NCBI GenBank assembly: GCA_028707085.1
Contig: JAQTUW010000011.1
Span: 1-64,000, forward strand
Direction: 5' to 3'
DNA length: 64,000 nucleotides
From: Methylococcales bacterium
GTDB lineage: Bacteria > Pseudomonadota > Gammaproteobacteria > Methylococcales > Methylomonadaceae
Shown: positions 18,069 through 27,222 of the stretch, piece by piece
How positions within the stretch are numbered: the first letter of the stretch is position 1
Layout of the letters: the number at the start of each line of letters is the position of its first letter
The notes under the pieces: model-generated
What the model saw: only the letters and a program-made list of their open reading frames with translations
The model's database searches: none
Told to the model about the DNA's origin: nothing
Program-made: the position numbers and the translations under genes

Positions 18069-19604
18069 TTAATTTTGTCCGCAGCCCCGATAAAGCGCCC
18101 ATGCGCCTGATTCCGCGATTTTGCGGATCGGGCAGCTTGCGGCGGCAAAAAAATTGGCCGGCAGTTCGCCGCGGATGAAAAAATAATAAAAACTGTCGCC
18201 GGCGTCTTCCCGCCAGCGAAAGGCGGCGGGCTGGCTGCCATACCGGGGAATGGCGCGGTTTTGATTGTCACGAAAGATCACGACCTGATTGCGGTACCAG
18301 GCGAAATTAAATTCGACATTGCCTTGGGACTGTACCTGATACCAGGCCGGAAAATGCCGGTAGGCGACGCTATTGCCGGCTGCCGGGCTGGCGGCGTCGA
18401 AAATCAGGTACAGGGCGCTGTGCCGGGGTTCGGCAACTGCGGTAAGCTTGTCGAAATCCGCGCTTTCATCCGCAAATCGGTACATCCGCACCGATTGCAC
18501 GCCAAGAAATAGCCAGCAGGCCAGCATGGCGGCGGTAAGCGCCGCCAGGGTTCGGATCTGCCCGAACGCCGGCGTCGCCGGCTGGAACAGCATGGCGTAC
18601 AGAGGCAGCGTGAATAGGGCAAAACGTTGATAAATGAACGCAAAGTCCATGCCCGACAGGAAGCCCCACGAAGGCCAGACGGCCCATACCAGCAACAGGA
18701 CGATGAACGGTATCTGTCTGTCATGCCATTGCAGCTTTAGTCTGGAACCCAGTAGAAACGGAAAGGCGAATAACAATAAAGTGATGGGCAGAAAGATTGC
18801 ATCTTCTTCTTTTCCTAGGATATAAATCAGAAATTGCTCAAGGCGTCCGCGGTACCATCCCCAGTACAAGCCGTTTTGAGCGATGCTTTCAGACGCCTCC
18901 AGTGATTTTGAAACGATATAGAGACTAAAAAAAACGGCTAACAGGATATAGGGCAGGCATAGCCATAAAAAGGCTTTTGACAACTCGAAACGCTTGAGCA
19001 AAAAACCCAGTCCGACCGCCAGTGCAAACCAGAACGCCAGGCCATGCGAAAAAAATACCAGAATCCCTGTCAATAGCAGATGGACGCCCTTGCGAAGAGA
19101 GGGGGTATCGGCAAATTGTTTGGCGTAGGCGATAAACAATAAGCAGAATGGGGTCGCCAGCATAAAGGTGAAAAATCCCCATTTAAAACAAATGCCGAAA
19201 AATCCGGGAATAAATAGCCAGTCCAGGCGTTCGTCGCCGTCCAGGGTCTTGCGCAGCCTGATGCAGGCATAGATGAAAAACAGATAGCCCAGGGATAGTA
19301 AAATTTTGGCGGAAACTGTGACCGAAAATAAATGACTCAACCCCAGCCAGGCCAGATAGCTGGTCAGATAGGGGGTAAAGAGGTTGATGGTATAGACATT
19401 GGCCCAGGGAGAGTGGCCATCCATCAAATCCTTTAAAGTGGCCGCCTGAACGGCAAGCTGAGGCAGGTCGGCCATGGGCGGGCGCGGAGCCAGCCAAAAA
19501 ACGCCGGCCGCGTAAACGGCGGTCAGCATAAACAATATTCGAAAAATGTGCTCGGGCTTATTCAAACCGCCGAGTTCGCCATGCGTCTGCAAAAAGATTT
19601 TCAT
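18069..19604 (-). CDS. Polytopic membrane protein of unknown function
   Basis: 511 residues from the ATG at 19604. A GTG four codons earlier is also possible, and neither has a good Shine-Dalgarno. About ten to twelve hydrophobic segments run from residue 20 to about 375 (for example FRILFMLTAVYAAGVFWLA and FIVLLLVWAVWPSWGFLSG). A ~130-residue soluble C-terminal domain follows. A first loop with an acidic/polar stretch and a large soluble C-terminus resemble GT-C glycosyltransferases such as the ArnT/PMT type. However, I see no clear DxD or other catalytic signature, so function is not assigned. It stands between convergent and divergent neighbours without an operon partner. Confidence 0.65.
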   Translation of the reverse strand: MKIFLQTHGELGGLNKPEHIFRILFMLTAVYAAGVFWLAPRPPMADLPQLAVQAATLKDLMDGHSPWANVYTINLFTPYLTSYLAWLGLSHLFSVTVSAKILLSLGYLFFIYACIRLRKTLDGDERLDWLFIPGFFGICFKWGFFTFMLATPFCLLFIAYAKQFADTPSLRKGVHLLLTGILVFFSHGLAFWFALAVGLGFLLKRFELSKAFLWLCLPYILLAVFFSLYIVSKSLEASESIAQNGLYWGWYRGRLEQFLIYILGKEEDAIFLPITLLLFAFPFLLGSRLKLQWHDRQIPFIVLLLVWAVWPSWGFLSGMDFAFIYQRFALFTLPLYAMLFQPATPAFGQIRTLAALTAAMLACWLFLGVQSVRMYRFADESADFDKLTAVAEPRHSALYLIFDAASPAAGNSVAYRHFPAWYQVQSQGNVEFNFAWYRNQVVIFRDNQNRAIPRYGSQPAAFRWREDAGDSFYYFFIRGELPANFFAAASCPIRKIAESGAWALYRGCGQN

Positions 19605-19798
19605 ACCCTGATACACAATTGATTATGGATATCCGGTTCACCGGCAGAACGTGCGCGTGGCGATAATACCGAACCTGTTTTATGTAAAGTTTCAGGTTAA
19701 GCCTAATCTTTAAGCGGATCCAAGGTCAAGTTTTGTTCCGGCTGGTGTAGCAGATATCGATTTACGTTTCAAATTCGGTCAGTCCCTGCATGATTGGT

Positions 19799-19804
19799 TA
19801 TAAT
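19799..19804 (+). promoter_or_regulatory. Candidate -10 box for ndh
   Basis: A perfect TATAAT sits 82 bases upstream of the ndh ATG. The hexamer 17 bases upstream is a poor -35, so an activator or another sigma factor may be involved, or the match may be chance. Confidence 0.4.
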
Positions 19805-19885
19805 GCAAGGCATAGGGAATTAATAATAAAATCAGGATAACCTTTCTGTGGTCTGCATGGCGACTGCCAATTTTGAGGAAGAACG

Positions 19886-21187
19886 ATGGCTGATGAGGTA
19901 CATAAAATCGTGATTGTGGGCGGCGGGGCAGCCGGCCTGGAGCTGGCAACCCATCTGGGGCATAACCTGGGTAAAACCGGGCGGGCGGAAGTCACCTTGC
20001 TGGACGCCTCCTCCACCCATATCTGGAAACCCTTGCTGCACGAAGTGGCCTCCGGTACGCTGGCGGAAGCGGAAGAGATCGAATACCTGGCCCAGGCCCA
20101 TCGCAACCACTTCAGGTTCCGGCTGGGGCGCATGGAAGGGTTGAACCGGACGGCAAAAGAAATTTACATCAGCCCCACCCTCAATGAGCAGGGGGTGGAG
20201 CTCATTCCCCGCCGCACCTTCAAATACGACACTCTGGTGCTGGCTGTGGGCAGCGTCAGCAATACCTTCGGCATCAAGGGTGTGGATCGGCACTGCATGT
20301 TTATCGATACCACGGCCCAGGCCTATCGCTTTCAAAAACATCTGGTGGAAAGCTATTACATAAAATCCTATGCCGGCCAGAACAGTCTTAAGGATAAACC
20401 GCTGTCGATTGTGATTGTCGGAGCCGGCGCCACAGGGGTCGAACTGTCAGCCGAACTGCACGAGGTGACCAAACTGCTGGCGACCTATGGCCTGGAAGAT
20501 TCCGACAAGGTCAAAATTACCATTATCGAGGCGGCAACCCAGTTATTGCCCGCCTTGCCGCCCAGACTCTCCGCCGCCACCCAGCAGCAACTGCTCAAGC
20601 TGGGCATCGGTCTCAAGCTTGGCCGCCGGGTAGTCGAGGTGACGGAAAATGCCGTGTATACCCATGATGGCGAAGTGTTCGACGCCGATCTGAAAGTGTG
20701 GGCCGCCGGCATCAAGGCGCCGGACTGGATGAAAAATCTCGATGGACTGGAAACCAATGCGATTAACCAGCTCATTGTCGATCAGACCCTGAAGACCGGC
20801 GACGATAATATATTCGCCATCGGCGACTGCGCGGCCTGCGTCTGGGCCGGGCATCAAGGCAATGTGCCGCCGCGGGCGCAGGCCGCGCATCAGCAGGCGA
20901 CCGCCGTGGCTAAATCCATCGCCAACAGGCTGAAGAATAAACCGCCGGTGACTTTTGTCTATCGCGATTATGGTTCGCTGGTGTCTCTGGGTAAATACAG
21001 CACTGTCGGCAGCCTGATGGGCAGCCTGATGGGTACGGTCAGCGTGGGCGGGTTTATCGCTTACCTGGTTTATCTATCCTTGTATAAAATGCACCAGATT
21101 GCCATCCACGGCTATTTTCGTACCGCGATGCTGAGTTTGTCCAATCTGTTCCGCCGCAGTACGCACGCTAAAATTAAAATGCATTGA
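19886..21187 (+). CDS. ndh: Type II NADH dehydrogenase (NDH-2)
   Basis: 433 residues, close to E. coli Ndh (434). The FAD-binding Rossmann motif is IVIVGGGAAGLELATHLG at 8-25. The NAD(P)H-binding second Rossmann is IVIVGAGATGVELSAELHE near 173, and the FAD-contact motif is IFAIGDCAA near 311. The C-terminal ~45 residues include a hydrophobic amphipathic stretch (GGFIAYLVYLSLYKMHQ), used by the family to sit on the membrane. It oxidises NADH and reduces quinone without pumping protons. The ATG has GAGGAAG about 6 bases upstream. It is monocistronic as far as can be seen. Confidence 0.93.
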   Translation: MADEVHKIVIVGGGAAGLELATHLGHNLGKTGRAEVTLLDASSTHIWKPLLHEVASGTLAEAEEIEYLAQAHRNHFRFRLGRMEGLNRTAKEIYISPTLNEQGVELIPRRTFKYDTLVLAVGSVSNTFGIKGVDRHCMFIDTTAQAYRFQKHLVESYYIKSYAGQNSLKDKPLSIVIVGAGATGVELSAELHEVTKLLATYGLEDSDKVKITIIEAATQLLPALPPRLSAATQQQLLKLGIGLKLGRRVVEVTENAVYTHDGEVFDADLKVWAAGIKAPDWMKNLDGLETNAINQLIVDQTLKTGDDNIFAIGDCAACVWAGHQGNVPPRAQAAHQQATAVAKSIANRLKNKPPVTFVYRDYGSLVSLGKYSTVGSLMGSLMGTVSVGGFIAYLVYLSLYKMHQIAIHGYFRTAMLSLSNLFRRSTHAKIKMH

Positions 21188-21320
21188 TGGTAACCGTTCC
21201 GCTTTTCATGGCGGATAGCCAAACCATGAGCGGCTGACAGTCTGGCGGGAAAAGCTGTTGTCGCGCCGGCTGACCGCCATGCGTTTATCGACTATAAGAA
21301 AAAAAACAGAGCAAATTAAA

Positions 21321-21842
21321 ATGTTAGATATTGAATACGAATTCCGCGAACAGGATCTGGTTCACTTTAATGAACACCGGCTGTCGAACAATCTGGAAAT
21401 GCAGAAAAAAATCCGCCAGAATCGACTGCTTGTGCCGGGCGTCATGCTGTTTATCGGCCTGTTTTACTATGTCTACTACGTCGATATGATGACGACGGCT
21501 TATATTACGATGCTGGCTCTGGTCTGGGGTATTTTTTCGCCGTTCATCATGAAAATCGATATGCGCCGCCAGTTTTTCAATCAATATACCGAGGCTGAAA
21601 AAAAAGCGATTCTGGGTGTACACAGCTTGAGCATAGAACCGGAGTTTCTGCAGGAAAGAGCGCCCGGCGGCAAGCACAAAACCCCCTGGAAAGAAATGCT
21701 GCGGGTCGAGAATCACAAGGATTATGTGTATATCTATCTCGATATTGACGCGGCGATTGTGATTCCGCGGGAAACCGTGACCAAGGGCGATCTGAAACTG
21801 TTCAGCAAACAGGTCGAAAGCATGATAGACCGGCTGGGTTGA
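21321..21842 (+). CDS. YcxB-like membrane protein
   Basis: 173 residues from the ATG at 21321. A frame from 21258 adds 21 basic residues that look untranslated. Two adjacent membrane helices cover about 40-80 (LLVPGVMLFIGLFYYVYYV and TTAYITMLALVWGIFSPFI). They are followed by a soluble domain with the YcxB-like pattern (TPWKEMLRVENHKDYVYIYL, then a beta strand ending AAIVIPRETV). YcxB-like domains are found in small bacterial membrane proteins with no established function. It lies 133 bases downstream of ndh on the same strand and convergent with the CPBP protease gene. Confidence 0.7.
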   Translation: MLDIEYEFREQDLVHFNEHRLSNNLEMQKKIRQNRLLVPGVMLFIGLFYYVYYVDMMTTAYITMLALVWGIFSPFIMKIDMRRQFFNQYTEAEKKAILGVHSLSIEPEFLQERAPGGKHKTPWKEMLRVENHKDYVYIYLDIDAAIVIPRETVTKGDLKLFSKQVESMIDRLG

Positions 21843-21931
21843 GCTGGGAGGGCTCGACGTAGTCCGGATTCCAGCGGCCCCGCTGATTCCGAAGGCTGGG
21901 ATTTCTTTCCCGGCTGCTTGCCGCAGTTTTG

Positions 21932-22867
21932 TCAGTCTGTTGTCGGGCGATCCGGCGTCCGGGTTATACCGGTCAAGGCCGCCGGTCGCTTTGCGCTCAT
22001 CGGCCGGCTCAGCAAAATAAAAATCCCTATCGCCAGCGTCAGCCAGACGCTGACCAGAGGGCCGATGACCCCGTCGTAATTGCTCACCAGATACAGATAG
22101 GCGGATTGCGGATTGACATTGCAGACATCCTTGCTGACCTTGATCTGCCACACCCAGCCGCAATGACAGCCTATGCACAGCCCCAGACTATGGGGGATGC
22201 GGCTGCGCAACACGGCCAGAAACACCCCGACCACGAACAGCGAAACGAAGGCGCTGAGGATTTCAGGATTAAACCAGTTGCCGAATGCCTCCACCATCAG
22301 TTTAAACCCGCTGCCGATCGAGATATCCGCAAAAGGGATGGCGGTTTTGCTCTTCAGAAAATGCAGGGCGGCGTAATATAGCGAGGTGATGACAATGGCG
22401 AGCATTGCGCCCATTTGCCGACGCAGGCTGGTCAATAATAGTCCGCGGAACACAATTTCCTCGAACAGAGCGATCAGCAGCGCCAGCAGCAAGCCCAGGC
22501 CGATTTTCTCGGCAATTTTGGCGGCCGTCCAGTTGCGGCTCAGATCAAGCACATGTACGTCCAGCGCATAGAGCGTCAACAAAACCGGCAGCAGTGTCGC
22601 CAGGGACAGCAGCAAACCCTTAAGCAACTGCTTAAAAAATAGCCGGCCTGACGATGCAAAGCCCAAATCCAGCCAGCTCAGGCGCAGATATTTCTTCAGT
22701 GGAAAAATGCTCAGTACCAGCAATAACTGGGTGGTCTTGCTGATAATCTTGTCCAGGCCGGCTATGTCGCCAGCCAGTTGCAATAGCCCATAGCCCAGCA
22801 GGCAGGCGCAGGCCACCAGCACCAGCAGCAAGGCCAGCGGCAACAATAGGCCAGCGGCGAATCGCAT
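21932..22867 (-). CDS. CPBP-family intramembrane metalloprotease
   Basis: 311 residues from the ATG at 22867, which overlaps the rsmE stop (TGATG), so it is translationally coupled. An upstream in-frame start inside rsmE is less likely. There are about eight hydrophobic segments. The CPBP/CAAX-protease motif EEIVFRGLLL lies near residue 135, followed by helices carrying the conserved histidines (a YYAALHFL segment and one in the C-terminal part). The family includes CAAX prenyl-protease-like enzymes and bacteriocin-immunity proteins. The substrate here is unknown. Polar C-terminal tail of ~20 residues. Confidence 0.8.
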   Translation of the reverse strand: MRFAAGLLLPLALLLVLVACACLLGYGLLQLAGDIAGLDKIISKTTQLLLVLSIFPLKKYLRLSWLDLGFASSGRLFFKQLLKGLLLSLATLLPVLLTLYALDVHVLDLSRNWTAAKIAEKIGLGLLLALLIALFEEIVFRGLLLTSLRRQMGAMLAIVITSLYYAALHFLKSKTAIPFADISIGSGFKLMVEAFGNWFNPEILSAFVSLFVVGVFLAVLRSRIPHSLGLCIGCHCGWVWQIKVSKDVCNVNPQSAYLYLVSNYDGVIGPLVSVWLTLAIGIFILLSRPMSAKRPAALTGITRTPDRPTTD

Positions 22868-23595
22868 CAGTTGAAATCTCCCCACAGGGTTTGCGCCGCA
22901 GTCAGGGCGGCAAGCACGGCGGTTTCGGTACGCAGAATGCGCGCGCCCATTCGCACCGGCACAAAGCCGTGCATTCCGGCGATTTCGCGTTCCAGGGGGC
23001 TAAAGCCGCCTTCCGGGCCGGAAAGCAGGGTGACCGAACCGGTTTGAGGCTGCAACTCGGCCAGACTCAGCTCGGCATAAGGGTCAAGAAACACTTTCAG
23101 ATTCTGCTGTCGGCCAACCCAGTCGGGCAGTGTGGCGATATCGCCCAGTATCGGCAGGCGGGTGCGGCCGGATTGTTCGGCGGCATGCAGGATAATGTTT
23201 TGCCAATGTTGCAGGCGCTGCTGTTTTTTATCGTCGCTGAATTTAATGACGCAGCGTTCCGTGATTAGCGGGGTCAAGTGGTTGACGCCCAGTTCCACCG
23301 CTTTCTGCACCGACCAGTCCATGCGGTCGCCACGGGAAATGCCGATGCCCAGCTGCACAGTAAGCGGTGATTCAACATCGCGGGCTATGAATTGTTCGAT
23401 AGCCACCCGCACGGATTTGCGGCTGACGACATCCAGACGGCACAAATATTCGCCGCCCTGACCGTTGAACAGGATAATGTCCTGCGGCGGTTTCAGGCGC
23501 AATACGCTACGCAGGTAATGGCCGGTATCGTCATCCAGCTCCACGGTCTGGCCGATATTCAAGGCATTGCCGACATACAGACGGGAAACGCGCAT
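22867..23595 (-). CDS. rsmE: 16S rRNA (uracil(1498)-N(3))-methyltransferase
   Basis: 242 residues, the normal RsmE length. It has an N-terminal PUA-like domain (MRVSRLYVGNAL, HYLRSVLRLKPPQ) and a C-terminal SPOUT fold. The SAM-binding knot motifs are LLSGPEGGFSPLEREIA near 191 and ARILRTETAVLAALTAAQ at the end. GISRGDRMDWSVQKAVELGV is typical. It methylates U1498 in the decoding centre of the 30S subunit. It overlaps bioA by one base upstream and the CPBP protease gene downstream, forming a three-gene minus-strand operon. Confidence 0.95.
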   Translation of the reverse strand: MRVSRLYVGNALNIGQTVELDDDTGHYLRSVLRLKPPQDIILFNGQGGEYLCRLDVVSRKSVRVAIEQFIARDVESPLTVQLGIGISRGDRMDWSVQKAVELGVNHLTPLITERCVIKFSDDKKQQRLQHWQNIILHAAEQSGRTRLPILGDIATLPDWVGRQQNLKVFLDPYAELSLAELQPQTGSVTLLSGPEGGFSPLEREIAGMHGFVPVRMGARILRTETAVLAALTAAQTLWGDFN

Positions 23596-24959
23596 TAGTC
23601 TCGTACCGCGTATTGAATGCCCTGCCAGGCGACTTCTATCATTAAAGCTATCTCTTGTTCGGTGATCACATAAGGGGGCATAAAATAAACGACATTACCC
23701 AGCGGGCGCAACAAAACCCCTTGGCTCAATGCGTGACGGTACACTTTAAGACCGCGGCGCTCCCGCCAGGGAAAGGCTTCCCGGGCAGGTTTGTCCTTGA
23801 CCAGTTCTATCGCCAGTATCATCCCGGTTTGCCGCACCTCGCCGACATGGGGGTGATCCGCAAAACCAGCGGCGGCGTTTGCCATCGACGCCGCCAGCCG
23901 GCGGTTGCCGGCCAGCACATCCTGTTGCCGAAACAAATCCAGGGTCGCCAGCGCCGCCCGGCAGCCCAGGGCATTGCCGGTATAACTGTGCGAATGTAAA
24001 AAACCGGTCAGATTCCGGTAATCGTCGTAAAAGGCCCGATAAACCGTTTCGGTGGTTAAAACTGCGGACAAGGGTAAATATCCACCGGTCAAACCTTTGG
24101 ACAAACACATGAAATCCGGGCTGATGGCAGCCTGTTCACAGGCGAACAGGCTGCCGGTACGCCCAAAGCCGACGGCAATTTCGTCGGCGATCAGATGCAC
24201 GCCGTACCGGGTGCAGGCTTCGCGCAGCATTTCAAGATAGACCGGATGATACATGCGCATGCCGCCCGCGCATTGTACCAAGGGTTCGACGATTACCGCA
24301 CACACCGAATCGGCATGGCGAGCCAGGGTGTTTTCCATGTCGGCGAAACGACGTATGCAATACGCTTCCCAGCTTTCGCCCGGCTCCCGGTAATAACAGT
24401 CCGGGCTGGGCACGGTAATCACTTCCATCAATAATGGCGCATAGGTTTTTTTGTACAGCGGCGTATCGCCAACCGCCAGCGCGCCAAGCGTCTCGCCGTG
24501 ATAACTGTTTTCCAGGGTAATGAAACGGGTTTTTTTCGGCTGACCCTGATTAAGCCAGAAATGAAAACTCATTTTTAGGGCAATTTCGACGGCCGAGGAG
24601 CCGTTGTCGGCGTAAAAACATTTGTCAAGACCAGGCGGGGTAACGGCGACCAGTTGTTCCGCCAGCAACACCGCCGTCTCATGGGTAAAACCGCCCAGCA
24701 GCACATGCTCCAGGGTGTCGAGCTGATCTTTCAGGGCCTGATTGATCGTCGGGTTGGCGTGGCCAAACAGATTGACCCACCAGGAACTGATGGCGTCGAG
24801 ATAACGATTGCCGTCAAAATCCTCCAGCCAGACGCCGCGAGCGGATTTGACTGGAATCATGGGCAGATTTTCCAGTTCGCGCGGGTCGTGATCCTTCATC
24901 TGGGTGCAGGGATGCCACAGGACGGCAAGGTCGCGGGCGACAAGGGAAGAATTGTTCAT
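23595..24959 (-). CDS. bioA: Adenosylmethionine-8-amino-7-oxononanoate aminotransferase
   Basis: 454 residues, class III PLP aminotransferase. BioA features are WHPCTQMKDH near the N-terminus, RYLDAISSWWVNLFGHANP, the cofactor-binding NGSSAVEIALKM, and PLP lysine in MCLSKGLTGGYLPLS (about residue 290). NLTGFLHSHSYTGN is characteristic of the biotin enzyme. It converts KAPA to DAPA in biotin synthesis with SAM as amino donor. Other bio genes are not in the window. It is the first gene of the bioA-rsmE-CPBP set. Confidence 0.95.
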   Translation of the reverse strand: MNNSSLVARDLAVLWHPCTQMKDHDPRELENLPMIPVKSARGVWLEDFDGNRYLDAISSWWVNLFGHANPTINQALKDQLDTLEHVLLGGFTHETAVLLAEQLVAVTPPGLDKCFYADNGSSAVEIALKMSFHFWLNQGQPKKTRFITLENSYHGETLGALAVGDTPLYKKTYAPLLMEVITVPSPDCYYREPGESWEAYCIRRFADMENTLARHADSVCAVIVEPLVQCAGGMRMYHPVYLEMLREACTRYGVHLIADEIAVGFGRTGSLFACEQAAISPDFMCLSKGLTGGYLPLSAVLTTETVYRAFYDDYRNLTGFLHSHSYTGNALGCRAALATLDLFRQQDVLAGNRRLAASMANAAAGFADHPHVGEVRQTGMILAIELVKDKPAREAFPWRERRGLKVYRHALSQGVLLRPLGNVVYFMPPYVITEQEIALMIEVAWQGIQYAVRD

Positions 24960-25173
24960 GCCTGAATGCCGGGAAGGATTTGATTTTGTTCCGATTGAGA
25001 AGGATCAGCGGGCCGGAATATCCTCTCCGGACTCCGGAAGCGCGTTTGCAGTGTTAATGATGCGGGTTTATTCCGACAAGGTATAATGATACTCTCATTT
25101 TACCATTGTGCGGCATGCAATAAGCGCAAGCCGGTATGCCGGCTTTTCGCGGCATCATTACTTACTCATTATT

Positions 25174-26040
25174 ATGAAAATCTGGATTTGCATTCCTGTT
25201 TTTAATCGTGTCCGCTTTACCCTGAATTGTCTGGCCACCCTCAATGCCCAGACCTTCCGCAACTATACGGTGGTAATCTGCGACCATGGCTCCACGGATG
25301 GCACCAGCGTCGCCATTCGCGAGCAGTTTCCGGATGTGGTCTTGCTGAATGCGGATAGTTCGCTGTGGTGGACGGGGGCCATCAACCGTTGCGTTAGCCA
25401 TGTGCTGGCGCATGCCGATGCCGGCGACAGTCTGCTGACGTTGAACAATGACAACGAATTGCCGGCGGATTATCTGCAAAATCTGGCGGCAAGCCAGGCC
25501 CGATATCCCGGAGCCATCATCACCTCGGTCATTCACGACATTAAAACCGGGCAGGCGGCGTCTACCGGTTACCGGATCAACTGGCTGCTGGCCAGCGCCA
25601 CGCTGGTCGATTTCGAGCGGGATCATCTGCCGGGCGACCCGGATTGCGTCGCCGTCACCCAGGCATGCGGCCAGGGAACGCTGTTTCCAGTGCAGGCTTT
25701 CAGGGATTTGGGGCTGTACGACGAGTGGCGTTTGCCGCATTATGCCGCCGATTATGATTTCACCTTCCGGGCCGCCCGGGCCGGTTACCCCATTTATCTG
25801 TGCCGGCAGTGCAAGGTCTATTCCTATGTGGAAGAAACCGGTCTGGTGAAAGTGCTGGAAAAATTTTCCCTGAAAAGTTTTATCGATTATTTCACCAGTA
25901 TCCGTTCGCCCGGCAATCTTCGGGTGCGCTGGTGGTACGGCTGGAACAACTGCCCGAAAATCTATTTGCCGACTTATCTGCTGCTGGATTTTATGCGGGT
26001 GTTCGGCAGTTACTTTAAAAAGCTGATCTACAGCCGGTAA
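25174..26040 (+). CDS. Glycosyltransferase family 2
   Basis: 288 residues from the ATG at 25174. The frame is open upstream, but similarity starts at MKIWICIPVFNR. GT-A fold motifs: IPVFNRVRFTLNCLATL near the start, CDHGSTDGT, SSLWWTGAINRCV near 70, NNDNELPADYL as the DxD-like site, and TQACGQGTLFPVQAF with YDEWRLPHYAADYDFTFRA as the acceptor region. This pattern is typical of rhamnosyl- or galactosyltransferase-like GT2 enzymes of surface glycan assembly. The sugar is not predictable. First of three consecutive glycosyltransferase genes. Confidence 0.85.
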   Translation: MKIWICIPVFNRVRFTLNCLATLNAQTFRNYTVVICDHGSTDGTSVAIREQFPDVVLLNADSSLWWTGAINRCVSHVLAHADAGDSLLTLNNDNELPADYLQNLAASQARYPGAIITSVIHDIKTGQAASTGYRINWLLASATLVDFERDHLPGDPDCVAVTQACGQGTLFPVQAFRDLGLYDEWRLPHYAADYDFTFRAARAGYPIYLCRQCKVYSYVEETGLVKVLEKFSLKSFIDYFTSIRSPGNLRVRWWYGWNNCPKIYLPTYLLLDFMRVFGSYFKKLIYSR

Positions 26041-26118
26041 GCTGGCGGGGCAGCCAGTGATGTTCGGCGCCGCATTATCCTGAAATTTGAGAAACGGAAT
26101 CTATTGCAGAGGTGGAAA

Positions 26119-27222
26119 GTGATTAAGGCGATAATTGTGACAAATGTGCCGGCCCCTTACCGGGTACCGGTCTGGCGGCTGGCGGCGCAGGCGGAAGGCA
26201 TAGATCTGCAACTGGTCTTCTGCGGCCAGCCGCATATCGATACCTCGCTGTCCCCCGATGATTACGGTTTTACCAAGCATTTTCTGGCCGGGCCATACAA
26301 GATCATGGACAGCCGTTTTACGCATAGCGATTTTGGAGTATGGGCCTTGCTGAACCGCTTGCGGCCCGACGTGGTGATTACCACCGGCTATATTCCGACC
26401 TTCATGTACGCTTTCGCCTGGGCCGTCGCCCACGGCGCGCCGCATATCGCCATGACCGATGGCACCTATCGCTCCGAGTTATCCCTGAGCTGGAAGCACA
26501 AACTGGTCAGGCATATCGTACTCAGGCTGAGTAGCGGCTTTATCGGCGCCAGCGAAGGCTCCAGGGAGTTGTTCCGCCAATATGGTGTGGATGCCGGGCG
26601 CATGCATTTATCCTATCTGTGTACCGATAACGACCGATTCAATTGCCCGCCATCCGCCACGGCGGCGGATTTTCTGTTCTGCGGCCGTTTCGTGGCCCTG
26701 AAGCGGCCTTTGCTGGTGCTGGATGTGGCCCAGGCGACCGCCATTCGCCTGGGCAGACGGGTGTCTGTGGATTTTGTCGGCAGCGGCGAGCTGGAAACCC
26801 AGATGCGCCAGTACGCGGCGGAGATGGCCGAGCATGTCGAATGCCGTTTTCTGGGTTACGCCAGCCAGGCCGAGTTACCGCAGCGTTACGCTCATGCCAG
26901 GCTGTTTTTATTCCCGACCGAAAATGATACCTGGGGCGTGGTCGCCAACGAAGCCTGCGCCGCAGGTCTGCCGGTGATTGTGTCGCCTCACGCCGGGGTG
27001 GCTGGAGAACTGATCGTGGATGGCTACAATGGCTATGTGCGGGAAATGGATGTCGAATTGTGGACGGCGGCGGCGGTTGACTTGTTGACCGATGAGGCGA
27101 AATACAGGCAGTTTGCCGCCAACAGCCGTGAACAGGTCAAGGAATACAGCTATGCCAATTCCGCGAAAGGTCTGGTGGCGGCCATACGGGAAAGTGACGC
27201 GCTACGGCGTAAAAACCCATGA
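26119..27222 (+). CDS. Glycosyltransferase family 4 (first)
   Basis: 367 residues from the GTG at 26119, chosen because AGAGG lies 6 bases upstream. A TTG at 26104 would add 5 residues. The N-terminal half has a GT-B acceptor domain (IVTNVPAPYRVPVWRLAA). The C-terminal donor domain has FCGRFVALKRPL near 190, FLGYASQAELPQRYAHA near 250, and FPTENDTWGVVANEACAAGL near 270 with the E-x7-E-like nucleotide-sugar contact region. It probably adds a sugar to a lipid-linked or surface glycan. It overlaps the next glycosyltransferase by 4 bases (ATGA). Confidence 0.85.
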   Translation: MIKAIIVTNVPAPYRVPVWRLAAQAEGIDLQLVFCGQPHIDTSLSPDDYGFTKHFLAGPYKIMDSRFTHSDFGVWALLNRLRPDVVITTGYIPTFMYAFAWAVAHGAPHIAMTDGTYRSELSLSWKHKLVRHIVLRLSSGFIGASEGSRELFRQYGVDAGRMHLSYLCTDNDRFNCPPSATAADFLFCGRFVALKRPLLVLDVAQATAIRLGRRVSVDFVGSGELETQMRQYAAEMAEHVECRFLGYASQAELPQRYAHARLFLFPTENDTWGVVANEACAAGLPVIVSPHAGVAGELIVDGYNGYVREMDVELWTAAAVDLLTDEAKYRQFAANSREQVKEYSYANSAKGLVAAIRESDALRRKNP